From assembly GCF_003634935.1 (NCBI RefSeq), contig NZ_RBXO01000001.1:2505501-2569500 (forward strand): DNA of 64,000 nucleotides, in the 5' to 3' direction. The position numbers and the translations under genes were made by a program. Below, piece by piece: positions 59,747 through 64,000 of this stretch. Each line of letters starts with the position of its first letter. Within the stretch, counting starts at the first letter, position 1. The notes under the pieces were generated by a model. The model saw only the letters and a list, made by a program, of their open reading frames with translations. It ran no database searches and was not told where the DNA came from. Source of the stretch: Saccharothrix australiensis. GTDB lineage: Bacteria > Actinomycetota > Actinomycetes > Mycobacteriales > Pseudonocardiaceae.

Positions 59747-61462
59747 GTGGGAGAAGCCTTCACCGCGCCACGACCGGCGGACGTCCGCGGCCCCGGCCGA
59801 TTCCTGTGGTGGCTGGTCGCCGCCCAGCGCCGCCGCGTCGCGCTGGGCGCGCTGCTGGGCAGTTCGTGGATGGTGAGCCTGGCCGTGCCCCCGTACCTGC
59901 TCGCGCACGCGATCGACGACGGCCTGGTCGCGGGTGACGCCGGTGCGCTCGCGGTGTGGGTGGCGGCGCTGCTGGGCGCGGGCGTCCTGAGCGCGGCGCT
60001 CGCCGTCGCCCGGCACCGCACCATGACCAAGGTCCGCATGGACGCCTCGTTCCGCACCATCCGGGCGGTGGTCCGGCACTCCGCCCACCTGGGCGCGACG
60101 CTGGGCCGCCGGGTCGACGCGGGCGAGGTCGTCGCCATCGGCGTCGCGGACGTGCAGGTGATCGCGCAGTCGCTGACCGTCACGGGTCCGGGCGTCGGCG
60201 CGGTCGTCGCCTACGTCGCCGTCGCCGCGGTGGTGCTGTCGATCTCACCGCCGCTGGCGCTCGTCGTGCTGTGCGGCGTGCCGCTGCTGGCGGTCACGGT
60301 CGGCCCGCTGCTGCGCCGGATCGAGCGCACGGGCGCGGGGTACCGCGAGCACCAGGGCGCGCTGACCACCCGGCTGGTCGACGTGCTGGACGGGCTGCGC
60401 GTCCTCAACGGCCTGGGCGGCAAGGACCGGCACGCCGCCCGGTTCGGCGCCGAGTCGCGGGAGCTGTGCGAGCGGGGCTACCGGGTCGGCGCGGCGGCGA
60501 GCTGGGTGGGCGCGCTGGCGGGCGGCCTGCCCGCGCTGTTCCTGGCCGTCGTCACGTGGCTCGCGGCGCGGCCGGCCGCGACGGGCGCGATCACCGTCGG
60601 GGACCTCGTGGCCGTGCACGGCTACGTCGCGGTGCTGGTGGTGCCGGTGGCGTTCTTCATCGAGGGCGGCGGCGACGTCGCGCGGGCCGTGACCGCCGCC
60701 CGCCGGGTCGTCCGGCTGCTGGCGCTCACCCACGACCACGCGGACGACCCGGCCGCGGTCGCCGCGCCGCCGTCGCCCGCCACCCTGCGCGACCCCGGCT
60801 CGGGCGTGGAGGTCGCGCCGCACCGGCTGACGGCGCTGGTGTCGTCCCGCGCCGCCGACGCCGCCGAGGTGGTCGACCGGCTCGGCCGGTTCGCCCGCTC
60901 CGCCGCCACGTGGGCCGGCGCGCCGCTGGCCGCCGTCCCGCTCGGGCGGGTGCGCGACCGGATCCTGGTCGCCGACCACGACGCGGAACTCTTCGCGGGC
61001 AGCGTGCGCGAGGTCGTGGCGGGCCGCCGCGACGTGGACGACGACGCCGTCCGGGCGGCGCTGCACGCGGCGGTCGCCACCGACGTCGTGGCGGCGTTGC
61101 CGGGCGGCCTCGACGCGCGGATCACCGCGCACGGCCACAACCTCTCCGGCGGGCAGCGCCAGCGGGTGCGGCTCGCCCGCGCCCTGTGCGCCGACGCGGA
61201 GGTCCTGCTCGCGGTGGAGCCGACCTCCGCCCTCGACGCCCACACCGAGGCCACGCTGATCAGCCGGTTGCGCGCGGCGCGCGAGGGTCGCACGACGCTG
61301 GTCACCACCACGTCGCCGCTGGTGCTCGACCAGGTGGACGTGGTGGTGTACCTGGTGGACGGCGCGGTGCGGGCGGTGGGCGCGCACCGCGACCTGTTGC
61401 GCTCGGAGCCGGGTTATCGCGCGCTGGTGTCCCGTGGTGTGGCCGAGGAGGCGGTCGGGTGA
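59747..61462 (+). CDS. ABC exporter half-transporter with degenerate ATP site
   Basis: This 571-aa protein has an N-terminal six-helix membrane domain and a C-terminal ATPase. The signature LSGGQRQR is intact, but Walker A is lost (the segment reads LTALVSSRAADAAEVV) and Walker B has Val for Asp (LLAVEPTSALD). It is therefore the helper half of an asymmetric heterodimer with the second ABC gene. The GTG at 59747 (VGEAFTAPRPADV) leads directly into the membrane domain; the start is not certain. It probably exports the peptide product. Confidence 0.9.
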   Translation: MGEAFTAPRPADVRGPGRFLWWLVAAQRRRVALGALLGSSWMVSLAVPPYLLAHAIDDGLVAGDAGALAVWVAALLGAGVLSAALAVARHRTMTKVRMDASFRTIRAVVRHSAHLGATLGRRVDAGEVVAIGVADVQVIAQSLTVTGPGVGAVVAYVAVAAVVLSISPPLALVVLCGVPLLAVTVGPLLRRIERTGAGYREHQGALTTRLVDVLDGLRVLNGLGGKDRHAARFGAESRELCERGYRVGAAASWVGALAGGLPALFLAVVTWLAARPAATGAITVGDLVAVHGYVAVLVVPVAFFIEGGGDVARAVTAARRVVRLLALTHDHADDPAAVAAPPSPATLRDPGSGVEVAPHRLTALVSSRAADAAEVVDRLGRFARSAATWAGAPLAAVPLGRVRDRILVADHDAELFAGSVREVVAGRRDVDDDAVRAALHAAVATDVVAALPGGLDARITAHGHNLSGGQRQRVRLARALCADAEVLLAVEPTSALDAHTEATLISRLRAAREGRTTLVTTTSPLVLDQVDVVVYLVDGAVRAVGAHRDLLRSEPGYRALVSRGVAEEAVG

Positions 61463-61626
61463 CCGGGGCGGGGGCGGTGGGCGGCGTGGGGGTTCGTGGC
61501 GCGGCGCCGGTCGGCGACGCGTCGCCGTCCCCGCGGGCGGTCGGTGCGCGTCCCGGTCCGGTGCGTTCCGGGCCGGGTTGTCGTGTGCCGGTTCCGCGTA
61601 ACCGCGGGGAGGGTGCGGGCCGATGA
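61459..61626 (+). CDS. Small ORF bridging the two ABC genes (55 aa)
   Basis: A GTG overlapping the stop of the first ABC gene opens a 55-codon frame that ends in ATGA with the start of the second. The peptide is Gly/Arg/Pro/Val-rich (VGGVGVRGAAPVGDASPSP) and about 22 percent of third positions are T, less biased than in neighbouring genes. It could be a real coupled peptide or merely untranslated spacer; I give it low support. Confidence 0.3.
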   Translation: MTGAGAVGGVGVRGAAPVGDASPSPRAVGARPGPVRSGPGCRVPVPRNRGEGAGR

Positions 61627-63362
61627 CCACGACGCTGCCGGTCGCGACCGGGGCACAGGTCCGCCGCGCGGCGTGGGCGGACGTCCGCGCCGACCGGGGC
61701 GCGTTCGTCGCCCTGCTCGCGCTGAACGCGCTCGCCGCCGCGGCCGGCCTCGTCGGGCCGTGGCTGCTCGGCCGCGTCGTCGACGCCGTCGAGTCCTCGC
61801 CGGGTCCGGCGGTGCTCGGCGAGGTGGACCGGCTGGCGCTGCTGATCCTGGTCGCGACGCTCGGGCAGGTCGTGCTCGCGCGGCAGGCGCTGCACGTCGG
61901 GTACCGGTTCGGCGAGCGCGCCGCCGCCCGCGTCCGGGAACGCCTGCTCGACCGAGTGCTCGCCCTGCCCGCGTCGGTCGTGGAGCGCACGCCCGCCGGC
62001 GACCTGATCGCCAGGGGCACCACCGACACCGCGGTGGTCGCCACGGCCCTGCGCAGGGCCGCGCCGGAGGTGTTGGTCGCCGTGGTGCAGGCGGTGTTCC
62101 TCGTCACCGCCGTGCTCGTGCTCGACCCGTTGATCGGCGCGTGCGGGCTGGCCTGCCTGGTGGTGGTCGCGCTGGCGCTGCGCTGGTACCTGCGCCGCGC
62201 CCGCGTCGCGTACCTCGCGGAGGCGGACGCGGGCGCGCGCCTGGCCGACGTCGTCGCGAGCACCGCGGGCGGCGCGCGCACCGTGGAGGCGCTCGGCCTG
62301 GCCCGGCGACGCGAGCAGGCGGCGGAGGACGCCGTCGACTGCTCGCGCCGGGCGCGGCTGCGGACCCTGTGGCTGCGTTCCGTGCTCTTCCCCGCCGTGG
62401 ACGTGTCGCACGTGCTGCCCGTCGTCGGCGTGCTGGCGGTCGGCGGCGCGCTGTACTTCGACGGCGTGGCGAGCCTGGGCACCGTCGTCGCCGCCGCGGT
62501 GTACCTGCGGCAGCTCGCGGGCCCGCTGGACACCCTCATGCTGTGGGTGGACCAGTTGCAGAGCGCGGGCGCGGCGTACGCGCGGGTCGAGGGCCTGGCG
62601 GCGGTCGGCGGCGAGCGGCGCGCGTCGGACGCGCCCGCCGACGACCGGATCGAGGTGGCCGGCGTCCGGTACGCCTACGACGGCGGCCCCGACGTGCTGC
62701 ACGGCATCGACCTGGTGGTGCGGCCGGGCGAGCGGGTGGCGGTGGTCGGGCCGTCGGGCGCGGGCAAGTCCACGCTCGGCCGGCTGCTGGCGGGTGTCGA
62801 CCGGCCGACCGGCGGCCGGGTCTCCGTCGGCGGCGTGCCGGTCGCGGACCTGGCCCCGGAGCGGCTCCGCCGCCAGGTCGTGCTGGTCACCCAGGACCAC
62901 CACGTCTTCCGCGCCACGGTGCGGGAGAACCTGCTCGTCGCCGGGCCGGACGCGGGCGACGCGGAGCTGCGCGCCGCGCTCGCCGCCGTCGGCGCGACGT
63001 GGGCGGACGAGCTGCCGGACGGCCTGGACACCGAGCTGGGCGGCGCGCACCGGCTGGACGGCGGGCAGGCGCAGCAGCTGTCCCTGGCCCGCGTGGTGCT
63101 GGCGGACCCGCACACCGTGGTCCTCGACGAGGCGACGGCCCTGCTGGACCCGACGACCGCCCGCAACACCGAACGCGCCCTCGCGGCGGTCCTGGAGGGG
63201 CGCACGGTCATCGCGATCGCGCACCGCCTCCAGACCGCGCACAGCGCCGACCGCGTGGTGGTGCTGGAGGAGGGCCGGCTGATCGAGCAGGGGGCGCACG
63301 ACGACCTGGTGGGGCGGGACGGGGTGTACGCGGCGCTGTGGCGCTCGTGGCACGGCGACTGA
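61623..63362 (+). CDS. ABC exporter half-transporter with catalytic ATP site
   Basis: This 579-aa protein has six membrane helices (about 20-310) and an ATPase with intact Walker A VGPSGAGKSTLGRL, Walker B TVVLDEATALLD and switch His IAHRLQTA. Its own signature is degenerate (LDGGQAQQ instead of LSGGQ). The complementary losses in the two halves give one complete and one dead site, as in heterodimeric exporters such as TmrAB. The ATG at 61623 is certain from context. Confidence 0.93.
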   Translation: MTTTLPVATGAQVRRAAWADVRADRGAFVALLALNALAAAAGLVGPWLLGRVVDAVESSPGPAVLGEVDRLALLILVATLGQVVLARQALHVGYRFGERAAARVRERLLDRVLALPASVVERTPAGDLIARGTTDTAVVATALRRAAPEVLVAVVQAVFLVTAVLVLDPLIGACGLACLVVVALALRWYLRRARVAYLAEADAGARLADVVASTAGGARTVEALGLARRREQAAEDAVDCSRRARLRTLWLRSVLFPAVDVSHVLPVVGVLAVGGALYFDGVASLGTVVAAAVYLRQLAGPLDTLMLWVDQLQSAGAAYARVEGLAAVGGERRASDAPADDRIEVAGVRYAYDGGPDVLHGIDLVVRPGERVAVVGPSGAGKSTLGRLLAGVDRPTGGRVSVGGVPVADLAPERLRRQVVLVTQDHHVFRATVRENLLVAGPDAGDAELRAALAAVGATWADELPDGLDTELGGAHRLDGGQAQQLSLARVVLADPHTVVLDEATALLDPTTARNTERALAAVLEGRTVIAIAHRLQTAHSADRVVVLEEGRLIEQGAHDDLVGRDGVYAALWRSWHGD

Positions 63363-63552
63363 GCGCCGCGCCCGCGTCGGGCGGCCGGTCGCGGGTCCGC
63401 GCGGTCGGGAGCCGCCGCCCACCGCGGCGGCGCGGGCGCTCCCGCCCGCCGCCGGCCGCGCGCGGCCCCGGTGCGGGGTGGTCCGCCGCGCCGCCGGCGG
63501 CGCTCGGCAGGAGCCCGGCGGTCAGCGTGGCGACGAAGGTGCGATGGCGCAC
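63208..63552 (-). CDS. Doubtful secreted-type ORF overlapping the ABC gene end
   Basis: A GTG at 63552 follows a good GAGGAGGG and encodes MRHRTFVATLTAGLLPSAAG, a signal-peptide-like start. After about 25 residues the sequence becomes Arg/Pro/Gly-rich without structure, and the frame runs 155 bp into the convergent ABC gene. A remnant of a secreted protein, a frameshifted gene or chance are all possible. The rest of 63363-63864 shows nothing else I can support. Confidence 0.25.
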   Translation of the reverse strand: MRHRTFVATLTAGLLPSAAGGAADHPAPGPRAAGGGRERPRRRGGRRLPTARTRDRPPDAGAALSRRATSATAPRTPRPAPPGRRAPPARSAGPPPAPPRGRRCARSGGGARSR

Positions 63553-63864
63553 GTCGGTCCCTCCTCGGTGGTCGACGCGGGGTCGACCGCGCCACGAGGA
63601 TTCCTTGATCCGGCGCGGGGAAACCGGCGTGCGCGGCATTCGCCCCATCCGGTGACGGTCGGCGGCGCGGCGGGCGGTGCGGGCGCGCGGCGGATCGGGG
63701 AGGACCGGTCGGTCCGTCGATCGGGTGAACCCGCCCGGTGACCGGTCCGCGGCCCGGCAAAGGCGCCAGGTGGCCGGTCCGTCGGTCGCTCGGTCCGGCG
63801 GCCACCCGGTCGGTCCGTCGGCCGGGTGGCTCGCCCGGCCGGGCCGGGCCGGGCCGTGCGCCGG

Positions 63865-64000
63865 TCAGCCCGTCAGGCCGGGCACCGGTCGGATCACCGG
63901 CTGGAAGAACGAGCCGTAGCGGCCCCGGTGGAACACCAGCGGCGGACCCGCCAGGCCCGACTGCGACAGCCCGACCACCCGCGCCACCACGATCACGTGG
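63865..64000 (-). CDS. Flavin reductase family protein, C-terminal end (cut by window edge)
   Basis: The last 45 codons read HVIVVARVVGLSQSGLAGPP then LVFHRGRYGSFF and end at 63865. This matches the C-terminus of the flavin-reductase-like split-barrel family (usual pattern DHxIxxGxV...PLxYxxGxYG). Such enzymes supply reduced FMN to monooxygenases or act as oxidoreductases. The rest lies beyond the right edge. Confidence 0.75.
   Translation of the reverse strand, partial: HVIVVARVVGLSQSGLAGPPLVFHRGRYGSFFQPVIRPVPGLTG

Overview
The window is high-GC chromosomal DNA from an actinomycete. GTG starts, 4-nt GTGA/ATGA gene overlaps, a class I lysyl-tRNA synthetase, narGHJI and dense natural-product genes suggest a Streptomyces/Pseudonocardiales-type organism, possibly Saccharothrix or Lentzea-like (inference; no 16S or marker gene is present). 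I saw no tRNA, rRNA, insertion sequence or CRISPR array.

Left part (1-23.7 kb). A two-component pair is cut by the left edge. It is followed by a small zinc-ribbon protein, an SDR with its TetR regulator (preceded by a large palindromic operator) and a thioredoxin-reductase-like flavoprotein. At 4.4-9.6 kb lies a tight three-gene cassette: a pseudokinase carrying an N-terminal amyloid-signalling-like motif, an Upf1-like SF1 helicase and a winged-helix protein. This looks like an uncharacterised conflict/defence module. Next come a class II histone-deacetylase-like hydrolase and a complete narGHJI operon ending in an HPP-family membrane protein, with a CRP/FNR-type palindrome upstream of narG. 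An MHS transporter, a LacI regulator and lysS follow.

Centre (23.7-55.5 kb). This is a large biosynthetic gene cluster. FolE, QueD and QueE make 7-carboxy-7-deazaguanine. A phosphoribosyltransferase, UbiD (with UbiX for its prenylated flavin), a GMP-reductase homologue, a NUDIX enzyme and a HAD phosphatase match the logic published for tubercidin, a 7-deazaadenosine with no C7 substituent; QueC is absent. Around this core are genes for sulfate activation and transfer (CysD, CysN/C, two sulfotransferases, a PHP phosphatase), two alkaline-phosphatase/sulfatase-superfamily enzymes, two radical SAM enzymes, three methyltransferases, a P450, a guanidino-modifying enzyme, two kinases and two MFS exporters. 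The inferred product is a sulfated or sulfamoylated, further tailored 7-deazaadenosine. The oddest gene is a fusion of a GyrB ATPase/transducer module to a SAM methyltransferase.

Right part (55.9-63.4 kb). A minus-strand operon encodes a 59-aa peptide, a 268-aa unknown, a 121-aa protein of decapeptide repeats, a DUF6895-like protein and a beta-lactamase-fold hydrolase. All are joined by 4-nt overlaps. A divergent asymmetric ABC exporter pair faces it. This looks like a RiPP-type peptide cluster of unknown class. The right edge holds the end of a flavin reductase gene.
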